This document shows, one piece after another, positions 53,258 to 64,000 of a stretch of DNA of 64,000 nucleotides; the first letter of the stretch is position 1; each line of letters opens with the position of its first letter. Below the pieces are notes generated by a model. It did no database searches. It saw nothing but the letters and a program-made list of their open reading frames with translations, and was not told where the DNA came from. The position numbers were made by a program, and so were the translations under genes. The stretch covers positions 372,001 to 436,000 of the forward strand of contig JAUCEF010000011.1 in NCBI GenBank assembly GCA_033558025.1. The letters run 5' to 3'. This DNA is from Phytophthora sp. 'mugwort'. Taxonomy: Eukaryota > Oomycota > Peronosporomycetes > Peronosporales > Peronosporaceae.

Positions 53258-53390
53258 AGTCAATCCCGCGACCGCCGCGGATTGCTACAGCAAACAAGTT
53301 CTCTTTGAGTATGGAAGACTCAGAGAGTCGAATGCCGTCTCGCCAAGACTTCCTCAACTTTCGGATGCCCACTGGGCCACCTTAGCGAAG

Positions 53391-54335
53391 ATGGTTAGCC
53401 TTCTAGGCGAGCAGGCTTTCGCTGGATTTCCGTCACTCACTTCGGAAGAACAGAGAGCCCGCGTTGAGCGTTTTGACAAGTACGAGACCTCGCTCATCGC
53501 ACATGTGAGCGCTGCGGCCCAAGAAGCTGCACGCGCGACAGTACGGGCAGAAGCCCAGAGCGCAGCTCAATCCGCTGCTCGGGAGTCCGCTACCTTCGCT
53601 ACGCGACAAGGATATACGAAGGCGGTCAAGATGACGGTTCCCAAGTTCGACGTGAAGGAGTCAGACAGCTTGGTCTTCTGGATCCGCGAGATCAAGATCG
53701 CGCTGAGCGCGGGACAGATCTATGATGCGAGATCTCAAGTCGTCTTCGCCCTGTCCAACCTGGGAGGTCGGGCACGTGCATGGGCCATGGCTCGAGAGAC
53801 CCCGTCTCCGGGGTATTTCACCTCATGGTCGTTCATGGAACAAGAACTCCGCAGTAATTTTCTGTTGGCCTGTGCGTATCAACATCGCTCCCTGTTCTTG
53901 CGATGCAAGCAAGGCAAGCGTTCCCTCCACGACTATGTCGTGGAACTGCAAAACTTGGAAGCGGCTATGGCCGGAGCTCCTCTCTGGGAGGACGTGAAGG
54001 TCACGGTGTTCATGGACGGTGTCCGCAGGGGTCCGGTACGGACGGAGCTCTTCCGGCGTCAACCGAATACCTCAACGAGGCAGTACACCTCGCTCTGCTG
54101 GAAGACCATTGTATGCGTTCTGCACGGGGGCATGCTGTTCCTTCGGAATCGTCTGAGGGCCCCACCCTCATGGAGATCTCTTCTGCCGAGTCGGCCCGAC
54201 TCTCCTCGAAGAAACCACGAGCCATGGTCGCTGCTTCGGCGGCAACCGAATAGGCCAGTTCCGTCGCAATTGCTCGACAAACCCGTGGCGAGTCAACCAT
54301 GGCAAGGACACCTCGACGTCGCTCAATGTCATTAA
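53391..54335 (+). CDS. Gypsy-2 gag (C-terminus frame-shifted)
   Basis: The ATG at 53391 opens 314 codons. An Ala-rich helical region (AAQEAARATVRAEAQSAAQS) is followed by the capsid-like VPKFDVKESDSLVFWIREIK, ALSNLGGRARAWAM and LFLRCKQGKRSLHDYVVELQ, which match the retrotransposon gag family. From about 54060 the frame is no longer conserved: the true continuation (LNEAVHLALLEDH) lies in another frame, so the last 90 codons here are read out of frame. The zinc knuckle expected near 54240 (CRRSSDHGSW-like region) is not clear. Confidence 0.82.
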   Translation: MVSLLGEQAFAGFPSLTSEEQRARVERFDKYETSLIAHVSAAAQEAARATVRAEAQSAAQSAARESATFATRQGYTKAVKMTVPKFDVKESDSLVFWIREIKIALSAGQIYDARSQVVFALSNLGGRARAWAMARETPSPGYFTSWSFMEQELRSNFLLACAYQHRSLFLRCKQGKRSLHDYVVELQNLEAAMAGAPLWEDVKVTVFMDGVRRGPVRTELFRRQPNTSTRQYTSLCWKTIVCVLHGGMLFLRNRLRAPPSWRSLLPSRPDSPRRNHEPWSLLRRQPNRPVPSQLLDKPVASQPWQGHLDVAQCH

Positions 54336-55170
54336 GTCCGACTTGTCGGAAAACGACGGCTCCCAGTAGGTGCGGGACGCCCTGCTAGGAGACTCCGCTC
54401 TTGCCGGTCTATGGTGGCTTCGCCACCTCCCCGTCCGGTGGAGCAAGTCCCTGAGACAACGTTGTTGTTTCGGTGGCCGCTACGCGGTCTAACCTTGTGG
54501 TCCTCACCGCCAGCGTCAAAGGGTATGAGGAACCTATGGCCATAGGTGCTAGTCACAACCCCCTCGTGGATCGATCTTTGGCGGGTCATGTCCCCTCCTC
54601 ATCCCGTAACGGGTTAGTGCACGAGCACCGAGTGCCACGTCGAGAACGACATTCGCCGGCTCTGCCGAACGAGTGTCATTTCTGGAACCCAATGTGGTCG
54701 AGCAGAGGCTCCCACAACGCAACGCATCCGAGCTGGTTCGGCTCACGCAGATAAGGAAGACGCTGACGGCGAACGTCGCGCAACTCAAGGTTGCCGAGCA
54801 GAGACTCCCACGAATGAAGGGATTCGCAGCGAGGCTGCATCCCTACCTGCTGGCCCGGTGAGCGGGGTGTCCGCCACTGTGGTCGTTGATACACTCATGG
54901 GAAACCGCAAGGCGGGTACTGAGCTAACTCCCTTACCCGCGGTATCGGAGCTCATGGAGCTCGAGGAGCTATCGTACGTCGAGTTCCTCAAGTCATTAAA
55001 GGCGGGAGAAATTGAGGACCTCGTCCTTCTCAGCCGAGAGAAGACTCGATAGAACTTAATAGCTCGTCGGTCATGGACCCAGACGTTCTAGAAGAGGTAA
55101 GGGCCTCGCAGAGACAACGACGTTGTGACGCAGCCATTTTAAAGGATCCCTCGGACCTTATTATCCTCTG
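54336..55170 (+). pseudogene. Gypsy-2 protease and linker region, decayed
   Basis: No DSG protease triad can be read with confidence. Plus-strand pieces such as VATRSNLVVLTASVKGYEEP and ELMELEELSYVEFLKSLKAG (54945-55020) resemble the linker before reverse transcriptase in chromoviruses. Confidence 0.5.
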
Positions 55171-57250
55171 TTGAAGGAGTTTTCGGATGTGGTCTCCGAA
55201 AAAAAAAAACTTCCATATTACCACCGGATCCTGTGTTCGCCACGAAATCGACTTGGAGCCTGGTACCAAGTGCTGCACCACACGGCAGTGGCCGCTTCCA
55301 AAGGAACAAGTCGATGTGATCGACGCGTTCTTGGCGGCGAAGCATGCCGCCGGCATGGTGCGCGAATTAAAGTCGCCGCACTCGTCCCCGACGTTTTGTG
55401 TGCGCAAACTCAACGAAAAGTGGCGAATGATTTACGCCTTCAACAAGCTGAATACTGCCACCATCCCGGCGTCAACACCTATTCCTCGGAAGGATCTGAT
55501 GTAGAACAACATGGCGGGCTGCACGGTGTTCAGCGCGCTCGACATGGTCGATGGGTACTATCAGCTACTGATGCGGGAATCAGATATTCCTCTGACATCA
55601 GTGAGTACTCCCAGCGGGATGTTGTGGGAATGGTTGGTGATGCTCCAAGGTCTCTCCAACGCGCCAGCGACGTTCAATCGCTTGATGACACAGCTATTCG
55701 GCCGCTGCGGCAATTTGTGCAGACCTACTTCGACGATATCTTCGTTCACAGCCGCGCTGCGGATGTAAAGACCGACGTCGAAATGCACATTGCACACCTC
55801 TGGGAGGTTTTGTTGTGCATGAGGGAGAATCGTTTGTATGCAAACATTAACAAGTGCATCTTCGGCGCGGGGGCAATCCCGTTCCTCGGGTGCTTCCTTA
55901 GAAAAGACGGCATAAGGGCTGACCCTGAGAAGATTGAAGCAATCTCGCATGGCCTGTGCCTACCTCTCAACGGGATCTGCGCAAGTGTCTCGGCCTCGCC
56001 AACTACTTACACAAGTATAGCGAGAAAACGCTGAGTTGGCCAGGCCTTTGACGAACCTTCTAAAGAAAGAAGCGGAATGGTCTGGACCGATGAGGCTCAG
56101 CGAGCCTTCGAAGCCATCAAGCAGAGTCTGCAGAGTGTCCCAATTCTGGCACTCCCCGACGAGGATCGTGCGTTTAGCGTAGTGTATGACGCCTTGTTTA
56201 CCATCGGCTGCGCCCTGCTCCAGTTGATGCCGAAGTCAGGGAGAGGGTGATTTCGTTCCATTCCGGCAGCTGAAAGCTGCGGAAAGAACTACCCTATCCA
56301 TGACAAGGAACTCCTCGCGATCAAGTACGCGCTAGTGAAGTTCAGGGTTCATCTTCTGGGCAGCAAGCTCTTTGTGATCTACGCAGACCATGCCTCGTTG
56401 AGGACGGCGACCTCGTCGCTGCATCTCGCAGCGCATGGCGATGGCTATCGCTCTTCGCCGAGTATAACTTCACGGTGACTTACAAGCCGGGTAAACAAAA
56501 CGTCCTGGCAGACGCGCTCTCCAGGAGACGAGCTAGCACACGCCATGCTTCTCGAGTCGCCGCTTCACGAGCGGATTCATGAAGTTACGTAGAAGGTGAT
56601 GATTTCAGAGATTTGGTACAAGCGCTGCGCGCGGGCGCTGGTAACGCCCAGCTTACGGCTCGTCAACGCGCGCGGTTGCACCGCTATACCCTCTCTCAGG
56701 ATCGTCTCTACTACCAAGTAGACAAAGAGGACGATCCTCGCCTGGTCGTGCCCAACAACGACACCCTGAGGCACCAAATCCTCTTTGAGGCCCACGACAC
56801 GGCAATCACTACCCAGTAGGGGTGGAGGAGGCCGGAGCGGTCGTTGCTGGGTCGTCGCGGCTCATGGCGCCGCCGACTGGTTCCGGGAACCTCACGGAAG
56901 CGATGGTGAGTTGCCAAAGCCTTCTGGACGTTCATCCAACGGATATGATCGCTTTGCGTGGCCGCCAACAGCTCCTGGAGACGCGATTGGAGCGGAGTTG
57001 CTCCAGGCGCTAGGCACCCGACGTAGACGCGGAGAGGCACCACCTGTGGGCGAAGGTGGATCGCCTGGAGCAGGACTTGACGCAGTCGGTGCATTACTTC
57101 CATGTGGAGAGCTGGTGAAACACCGGAGGTGTGAGGGCGTCGACCAGTATCTGGTGAAGTGGCGCGGTTATCCCTCGTCCGATAATACGTGAGAGACGGA
57201 AAGCCGCCTCGCGGTGGACGGGGCCGACATTGTGGACGCTTATAAGCGCT
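55171..57250 (+). pseudogene. Gypsy-2 pol: reverse transcriptase, RNase H, HHCC remnant, chromodomain
   Basis: RT blocks appear in order: RHEIDLEPGTKC, WRMIYAFNKLNTATIP (a TAG follows at 55501-55503), VFSALDMVDGYYQLLMRES, GLSNAPATFNRLM and QTYFDDIFVHS with the catalytic Asp pair, then FLGCFLRKDGI. RNase H is recognisable at 56080-56540 (DEAQRAFEAIKQSL; YPIHDKELLAIKYAL; YKPGKQNVLADALSRR). The integrase finger starts (QILFEAHDTAITT) but the DDE core is missing. A chromodomain follows at about 57106-57200 (LVKHRR... QYLVKWRGYPSSDNT). Multiple shifts and stops occur. Confidence 0.85.
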
Positions 57251-57307
57251 CCCAAGGAGCCGGCTGGCGCTAACAGGCCCTAGAACGCTCCTAGGTTCAA
57301 CGGGCTG

Positions 57308-58735
57308 TTAATGCCTCGACTTCTGTACCTTCGACACGGCCTCCTCGAGGACAACTTGTGGTGTGGGCAAGTCTCGGACGTCCCAACGTCGAAAATCCCA
57401 AGTCCGGTCAGCTTTCATCTTCGCCATGCGAAAGCGAAGACGTCGCAGCACCAGCCAAACTAGCCGATGAGGCGACCGCAGTAACTTAGCTACGGGGTAG
57501 CCAGCGAGGCGAAGCCAAGCCTCGAACTCAACCTCGTCAAACTGTCGGGCGAGGGCCGTATCGCTCGCAAGAACGAGCGGACACTCCTCGCAACTAGCGA
57601 CCGTTACTCCGGGCTTACGGCTTCGCCGCAAATTCGACGAATACGCCTTTGGAGACCAGATGCGATACGCTAGCAGCTGCTCGCGACTTCGCGGGGCCGA
57701 CGGATCGCGTTCACGTTTGCGCTCTTGAGATCGTTCGGCGTCAAGACACGCTGCATCCGCGCGCTCGCGCAGTATTCACGGTTGTCGCGCTGTAGACGCG
57801 CGGGATCGAGTCTTTCGTCGACACCAGCGTTGGTGATGATAAGAGGCTCCTCGAGCTGGGGCGCAGGAATGGCTGACTCAGCCGTGGCTTCAGGGTTTCT
57901 TGGCACCAGCTTGGCTCGTTCGACGGCAGCTTTGCTGCGCGGACTCGCAGGGCTTTCCGGATGGATAACATGCTGCTGATCAGTGAGCTGTGGAGAAGAC
58001 GACGGCGATTCGTGCTCGTCCTTCGACAACTCGTAGTCCACCTCATGTGAGACATCTCGGGAGGCAGACTCTCTGGGGCCACCGGCACGTCCCGTATGGG
58101 ATCCGTAGGCATCTTGCACTTCGCCTCCACGTCAGCGACGGGCGTCTCTGCGAGAGGCTTGGACGGGGCCACCTCAACAGGCGCATCGACGCACAGGTCC
58201 TTGACCATACCTTTCTTTGGTCCGCGGTTGCCTCCGTTGCGCTGGTCGGCGGGGCCGCTTCGGTTGATGGCGTATTCGGCGGGGCCGCCAAGGCGGACGA
58301 CGTGCTCGGCGGAACCAAGCTCCTCCCGGACGCAAGAGTCTTCGACTTCTCGGCGGACGTAGCCTTGCTAGGCATGTCCGCGTCTGGAAGAACGAGGTTC
58401 GGATTTACCACATCGTCATCTTCATCGCTTAACTCATCGCTCAGCGATCCCACGGGTCCTGGCACGGACACTTCGTGTCGTTTACGACGGCGTGCAGCCG
58501 ACAAGGCCGCTTGACGAGCTGAGGTCTTGGGCTTCTTCGTCTTCGTCTTTGGCTTGGTGCTGGCCCACGGGGACTTCGCCTTTCCGGTCTTCTTGTTGGT
58601 AAAGTCCGCCTTCGCCTGGCTCCTGGTCTTCGTTGGGCTAGCGTTGGACGCTGCGGCCTAGGACACGGACATGCCGGCGGGTGTTGCAGGTGTGCTGGGC
58701 GCGGCGGGGCTTAGTGGTGTCGTGGTCTTGGTCAT
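57308..58735 (-). pseudogene. Gypsy-2 antisense reading frame between pol and 3' LTR
   Basis: On the strand opposite to pol an ATG at 58735 opens MTKTTTPLSPAAPSTP. After an in-frame TAG near 58660 a Lys-rich stretch follows (TKPKTKTKKPKTSARQAALS), then an acidic region (LSDELSDEDDDVVNPN), and a Pro/Ala/Thr-rich part. After a shift near 58240 come HEVDYELSKDEHESPSSS and EEPLIITNAGVDERLDPARL (58119-57670). The final frame (57631-57308) is more globular: EVEFEAWLRLAGYPVAKLL, FRMAKMKADRTWDFRRWDVR, and ends KVQKSRH. The total is about 1.4 kb. No domain is recognised. Position, start (MTKT), basic-then-acidic order and length are the same as in Gypsy-3. Confidence 0.55.
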
Positions 58736-58879
58736 GCCCGTCGGGCAAAGAATCGTCTGCGTCAGCAGGGCCGTTGAGAAGTGAAGTCCAACCTCCGGGT
58801 GCGACACGGAGTGCCCGTTATCCGCCGGATTCCCCTCGGACGTTTTCCGTACGGTGTTCTCCGTTTGGGTGTGGGAGGG

Positions 58880-59346
58880 TGTAATGGGGCGTGTTCCTGA
58901 TGGATGGCACATGACCAGTTGGTGTGACCACACACTGTGGGACGCCCACACACTAGGTCCGACCGTATCTAGGACAGAAGACGCACCACTAAGTACGGGT
59001 CGCACTTAGACGATAGACACAGTTAGGTACGAATCGTACCTAGGTGAGAGATACCTTTAGGTACGAATCGCACTTAGGAAGGAGACATGGCTTGAGAACC
59101 ACCCATTGAGAAACCAGTGACTTAGGGGATGCATTAGTTAGGCAGTTTACAGTAAGTAGGAACATAGGAGCATGTTAATGTCTCAGTTAAAATCTAACCT
59201 AGAAGTTCGCAAGTCGTGGGAACCCTGTCCCACGGACTATAAGAAAGCCAGGCTTCCTCGTGCGATAAGAAGGCAGAGACGCAGGGCGTCTATCTCGGTT
59301 AGAAACTACGCCTCCTCAGGACAGGGTACGTGTGACCCCCAGCACA
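58880..59346 (+). repeat. Gypsy-2 3' LTR
   Basis: It starts TGTAATGGGGCG and ends CCCCAGCACA; paired with 52774-53242. Confidence 0.9.
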
Positions 59347-59460
59347 CATTGTAAGGTGTGTCCGGAAACCGACGGTGACGCTTGCAGATCATGAGCACCT
59401 GGAACTTGGTCAATCGGGTCCGCTTCTGGAACCTCGAGAAGGGGGACGTCACCATGAGTA

Positions 59461-59990
59461 TCTTTTCGTAGCTTGAAGGAATTTGAATAGTGATGCAATG
59501 CTTACTGGATACCCCCTTGGTTTAAGCGCGCAATGATTCCCCCTCGTGCGACATTTAAATTCGCCTCGGGGCTCGAATGCTCTGTGGTGATTGGCGGAAT
59601 CAAATCTAAAGATGCTTATTGGTAGAAAGCATTCGTTATAACAGTACATTATGTCGATGGATACATATTGCTTTCCGATGAACATAGAGTTTGACGTTGT
59701 CGCTATTTAGGCACATTACTGTATTAGCCTTTTAAAACTACTCCTTACCTCTATAATGGTATACAATATAATTCCGAAATGATTTGGAAATTGAGCCATT
59801 TGCACTGGTTGTGTTGTCAAAATTAGTTGTGCATAGTACCCCCGCTTTGTAAGGCAGGAACCGGTGAAATTTTGGCAGTGTGTCTAATTCTGGGCAAACC
59901 ATCGCAGGTGTAGCAGTGCGATCTCGACGTTTGTTAGCTAGTCATACCTTTTTCAAATATATTTATGGATTGTTCACGAAGGTTGGAGCA
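59461..59990. other. AT-rich intergenic DNA
   Basis: No gene or clear repeat. It presumably contains the outer end of the pogo-like element, but no inverted repeat to its left part could be matched. Confidence 0.35.
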
Positions 59991-59996
59991 CTTTCA

Positions 59997-60480
59997 CTAG
60001 TCCCCCGAGGAGTCAGATTCTGTCGACGATGTACAGGAGCTGCTGTCGACTTCTAAATCTTCAAACCCCTCTGTATCCGAATATGCGTCCGAGTCGGGTT
60101 CGAGATCAGATCGAGTATGAGCAGACGCGTGATTTGGACGTGAGCGCGGCGGTTTGAACTGTCAGCTGAAAATCTGACTTTTCGCGATTTTACTACCAAT
60201 AAAAAAACTGGTGACATTTGAACGTGCTACCGAAAATACTTCATTATTAATCAATTGTACCGCTCCAGTGGTTATTCGCCTCTTCACTAAAATATTGACG
60301 AGCGAAGCATGTCGGCTTGAAGTTTTTGATCCACGTCCTTTGGAAATATTTCCGAAACCCAAAAATTGCTTCCAGTCCACCTCTGAATAGGAAATGCCAG
60401 TTTCCATACAGTCTCACTTCAACCAAGAGCTCGAGCGTCACGTTTCCTTGACCAGTGGTCTCGGAGCGCGGGATCACTGT
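59997..60480 (-). pseudogene. Unrecognised coding relic with an acidic Ser/Asp C-terminus
   Basis: The minus strand holds a frame (about 60480-60250) with VRLYGNWHFLFRGGLEAIFG and TWIKNFKPTCFARQYFSEEA. After shifts, a final piece reads HTRSDLEPDSDAYSDTEGFE and ends SSSCTSSTESDSSGD before a TAG at 59999-59997. Acidic Ser tails of this type occur at the ends of several oomycete transposases, so this may be a transposase relic, but no catalytic motif is visible. Confidence 0.35.
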
Positions 60481-61370
60481 CAGTCTGTCGAAGCATCCAT
60501 CCCCGATTGCCAGGTAAACATCTTTTTCCGAAATACGAAGTTTAGCATTTTCTTCGAATTATTTGTTTAAAGTGGAAAAGCAGCCAATGATGCGGGTTTG
60601 AAAAACCTGATTCTTAACGGCCCTGATATTGTATACTTGAAATCAGAGGCAACTTGCAATAAACACGAAGTGCAGCACGGGCAAGTACAGATCGAAAACA
60701 TTGTCTACGTCATGGTGATCACAAACTCGTAGAACAACACCTGCGCACATATCTGTACGTGGCAACGAAGAAAAGGAGTTTGCTGCCGCCATATTCGATC
60801 GACGAGCGGAGGATGTGCCCGCTCATAACTCGATGCAAAACCTCATCCTCGAGTAACTGAAATGGAGCTGACAAAACTTAGCGCTGGGTTGTTTCGAACC
60901 TCGCAAAGTGAATCACTTTCGATACCATGGTAGATTCCACGTCCAAAAAATAGCTGTTTTCGTGCAATAAAGCCGACCCAACCTCTCTCTTGGAAGCGCT
61001 CTGAACGATCAACTCGTCGACTTGTCGAGAATTATGTGCCCAATTTCCTGAGGCGTGTGCATCACATCATTAAATCCAATTTCGTCAGTCGCCAGCATCA
61101 TCTGGTCCTTCCAGTTGAGACAGTCGATCTTGAGATTGTCAGGCAGCGGACTGCAGAAACATATTCTGGCTCGTGTTCGCTAGGCGCATCGGGCTCAGCA
61201 TCTGTCACAAAAAGCTCGGCCTTGCAACCTGTCCGTCGGTAGACATTGCACCGATAGTTCGTGAAAAAATACCTGTATAGTCCAGGCATAGGAACACCCA
61301 TGACAGATGACGGAATGGTTCCCCAGTCTTGGTTGGTTCGTTCTTTAATCACCGTCTGGAGGTTGAAGCT
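60481..61370. other. Degenerate DNA without a supported gene
   Basis: Scattered short frames only. The last 300 bp may be the decayed end of the Copia relic to the right. Confidence 0.35.
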
Positions 61371-62695
61371 ATCCTACGTTAAAATCGTGCCAGGATATCG
61401 TCAGAGTTGCTCAAGATCAACATATCGTCCACAAATAGCAGCACGACGACGATGTTCGCCGCCCCAACCACCCCGATCAGGACACACTAATCTGACTCAC
61501 ACGCTTAAAATCTAAGTCTGCGGAGAAAGCGAATCACAGTTTCATACCAGGCCCGCGACAATTGCTTGAAACCATACAATGTATCCAGCAGCTTCCACAG
61601 CTTCTTCCATGCTTGTTCCTCAGTCGTTGGAGGGATAATGTAGATTGCCTGTTCAGAAACGCCATTCCACATCCAGTTGCCTGCGCCGCCACTTGCGCTG
61701 TATTGCCACCGCCAGGACCACACGTATGGAGCCATGCTGCACGATTGGACTGAACATCTACATCAGACTACTGCGTGAAGCCCCTGGCAACCAGCCAAGC
61801 TTTGTTTTTGACAAAATAGCTTACAAAGCATGGGGACGTTCGATGAAAGAAACATACCAACGTGCAGCACGCAACTATAATAAATATATTCACAGTGAGC
61901 TTTGTATTTGTCCTAAGAGCCGCATGCGTGCATTTTTCGGCAAAACCGCATTTGGTATCCACTGGTTTCCACGTCTGCTGGCGGTGTGACTTCTGCGTAG
62001 GCCATGTACTCCTTGAGGCTCCGCAGCTTCTCCAAGATCGCTCGACGCCACTCGTCTTCATCGGGACGAGACATGACTTCCTCCAGTGTAACAGGATCCT
62101 AAATGCAATATCTTCCTCGGTAGCATGATACTCTTTGTACTCCAACCTACGAGCGTTCTTCTTTGTCACGCGCTTGTTTCGTCGAACAGCGCGTTTGTCC
62201 GGACAAGGGTCGTCCCAAAGTCTGGATGTTCTCTGGCGAACTTGGCAATGCAGGGATCGGCGGGCTTGGAATGTCGACGTCGGTGTGGTCTGGGGCTACA
62301 TAGACGTCATTTCTCACTGGTGCTACACCTTCGTGTAGCGCAGCCGCTCCCATCGGTTCTGACGTGTGTGCTGGTTTCCGCAAATCCGGATCTATGAAGT
62401 CAGCTCTACTGTGTCCTTCGTATTACCTTCGTAACAGACCGCATCGCGAGAAACCACCACTCGGCCACTCGAGCCAACGCCAGACGAAATCCAAAATCGA
62501 ACTGACCACCAGGTCCATATTCGAGCAGAACACCGTTTGCGTTTTGGCGTCCAATTTTTCTACGCGTAGCACCCGGAACCGGAACTGCGCGCATCACATC
62601 AAAAAGCACGCAGCTTCCCGAAAGCAGGTGGTGACAATATAGCCCTAAAGTTAAGTTAGAGAATTTTCCACAATCCAAACTGGATTGTCCCAACC
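61371..62695 (-). pseudogene. Copia-2 pol relic
   Basis: Minus-strand pieces appear in Copia order. About 62695-62406 resembles the end of integrase (ATRRKIGRQNANGVLLEYG). A linker with Pro/Ser follows (62383-62147). At about 61800 VKNKAWLVARGFTQ is the start of the reverse transcriptase core, at 61735-61505 EEQAWKKLWKLLDTLYGFKQ and LSRAWYETVIRFL follow, and at about 61420 LLFVDDMLILSNSDDI gives the catalytic box. The frame is broken many times. No LTRs were found. It is not closely related to Copia-1 by sequence. Confidence 0.7.
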
Positions 62696-64000
62696 TGAAC
62701 CATTATTTATACACTCATCTCAACCGAAAAAAACAATTCGTTTGAGTTAATTTCGCACTATTTATAAGGGCAGTACATATGTAGGTTCTCACGCCACCAC
62801 TTTGCGCTCTTTTCTACTGTGCGCACGATATTCATAGATGCATAATTGATCGTAATTCCATTCTTAGCAATAAGGTCGGCCAAATACGTGTTACTGACAT
62901 GCAGGCTATCTATGAGCCGGCAAGACCGTACGAAGGATCATACTCTTTGTTTCTAAAACGTCTAAACTTGATGCCGCTTCGCCATGCAAATCAAACTTCA
63001 TATTTCTTATAAAACGCCTCCCTACGCCTTGTCCATTTTCGAAATGGCCTACCCGGCTCCAGACGTTTCCATCAAGTACGCCAAGGCGCGCTTTGCCGTT
63101 GATGTTGCTGACCTGCAACTCCACGCGAATTCGAATTGCTGCGTGAGAACATCACCGTACTCTGTGACGATTCTTCGGCTCGGGACTACGACGTTGTAGA
63201 TGACCGACAGGGCAATATCGCAGAGCACGAATTTCGCCTCAAAACCCGGCTCGCGCTGATGTCAAGAAATTTGCGGTGGGTTTTCAAATAATTGTGAAGC
63301 AGACCAGCGTCAAGACCAACAATTCCTGCAATGCGAAATATCAACGCAAGAAACCCAACGGCGCACAAATTCCTTGGCCAAAGCATACCGTTTGAAAAGA
63401 TTTGATGCCCATTCTTCATCAATGTTTTCGGCTTCAATGGAAAATGGAATATAACGAAGGTAAATTTTTCGCAGAACCACGCGAAGCATCTGGGCTTCAC
63501 CGTGCCCTATTTGTCGAAGGTTCAATCCCCCGACCGACTACAGTTCAGCGAAATACAACACAACAGCTACCGCGAATGACAACGTTGGTGAAGACTGAAA
63601 TGCTGCAAAAGCATAACCGCGAGACGTCAACCCTCACCGGCATGTCTATCCATCAATTTATACTGAACAAGGGTTTCGTCGTGGGTGGAGAATTGTCGTG
63701 TAGAAACACGCCAAAATTATGTCTGACAGTACTTCCCACCCACAACACACGCTTTGCCCACTGGGACTCAGCAAATATGGGGCGAAGCTTCGACCTGAAG
63801 GCCTTGACTCTGCCCTAGTACCGGGTTGGTAAATGACCCTATGCGCTTGACTCGTTGATAAGTCAACCAAGCTCTCCAACAGCCCTAACCACGCACGAGC
63901 AAAGGCTAGGTTGCTATCACACACGCACACGTTTTGTAACCTCGCTGGCCCTCAGAAGGAAGGGTCCTGAACTTGTGAGCCGGAGAAAAACTCCGGCAGG
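62696..64000. other. Degenerate right end, one coding-like fragment
   Basis: On the plus strand 63133-63291 encodes ELLRENITVLCDDSSARDYD and RLKTRLALMSRNLRWVFK before a TAA; it looks coding but is not recognised. A second plus-strand frame (63402-63818) contains LPRMTTLVKTEMLQKHNRET. Nothing here could be assigned to a family. The last 100 bp (GAGCCGGAGAAAAACTCCGG) contain a small inverted repeat. Confidence 0.3.

Larger units (their letters stand above)
52774..59346 (+). mobile_element. Gypsy-2: chromovirus with antisense frame, integrase core deleted
   Basis: The element spans 6573 bp with LTRs at 52774-53242 and 58880-59346. Flanking tetramers CGTT (52770-52773) and CATT (59347-59350) differ by one transition and, with one copy removed, restore the pogo frame. 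Inside are gag, a decayed protease region, reverse transcriptase, RNase H, an integrase HHCC remnant, a chromodomain and, on the opposite strand, a long reading frame before the 3' LTR. The catalytic core of integrase is absent: only about 250 bp separate the HHCC finger from the chromodomain. Confidence 0.9.
51667..59460 (-). pseudogene. Second pogo-like transposase, split by Gypsy-2
   Basis: The N-terminal piece lies right of Gypsy-2 (59460-59347: MVTSPFSRFQKRTRLTKFQV, ending PDTPYN). The main piece lies to its left (52769-51667). Joined over the target site the reading continues as NELRAWVQAKFRLVKKPSR, a CENP-B/pogo DNA-binding helix. Further on come YNMDDTNFFYNNVP with the first catalytic Asp, a frame shift near 52290, then AWMTSDTFHGWLRDVAALM, LVDNASSHN with the second, and LPPNTTSKLQPLAQGIIY. 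In relatives the last motif reads QPLDQG, so the third catalytic residue is Ala here (codon 51921-51919). Its terminal inverted repeats were not found. Confidence 0.8.

Noticed and set aside
54332..54589. Minus-strand frames opposite the Gypsy-2 protease region
   Set aside because: They are short and carry no motif; compositional shadows.

Overview
The window looks like nuclear DNA of an oomycete, most likely Phytophthora or a close relative. The host genes are dense and have introns of about 60-130 bp with GTRNGT-type donors and CTAAC/CTGAC-like branch sites. Several genes belong to families I know mainly from oomycetes, and the flanks hold Ty3/Gypsy, Ty1/Copia, LINE, hAT, MULE and pogo-like elements. 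There are no bacterial operons, rRNA genes or CRISPR arrays. No sequence search was run; all names rest on reading motifs. Layout: 1-950 holds the 3' end of one gene and exons of a membrane protein. A minus-strand LINE fills 1.2-12.5 kb and is split by a complete chromodomain Gypsy element (4624-10062) whose two 342-bp LTRs differ at one base. The 3' third of a second Gypsy element follows (12.5-14.5 kb); it carries a long antisense reading frame. A coiled-coil gene relic interrupted by a TA-flanked pogo-like transposon spans 15.0-17.9 kb, followed by a dead hAT element (18.5-19.4 kb) and an ankyrin relic. From about 20.4 to 43.9 kb lies the host gene island: a NOPCHAP1-like snoRNP assembly factor, a small membrane protein, the spliceosome factor ISY1, a Si-type NAD(P) transhydrogenase, an 836-residue multi-pass membrane protein with a decayed tandem copy beside it, a second decayed membrane-protein locus, a coiled-coil protein of an oomycete family, PIGQ/GPI1 of GPI-anchor synthesis, a coiled-coil membrane protein, a bHLH factor, and two tightly packed minus-strand genes of unknown role. 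From 44.3 kb to the end mobile DNA returns. A MULE (44.35-51.45 kb) is split by a Copia element with an exact 5-bp target duplication. A pogo-like transposase (51.7-59.5 kb) is split by a third Gypsy element that lacks its integrase core and again carries an antisense reading frame next to its 3' LTR. Relics of a minus-strand Copia and other debris end the window. The host genes are housekeeping or regulatory singletons and do not form a pathway. The most unusual feature is the repeated antisense reading frame of the Gypsy elements, which starts in the same way in both copies and lies between pol and the 3' LTR.
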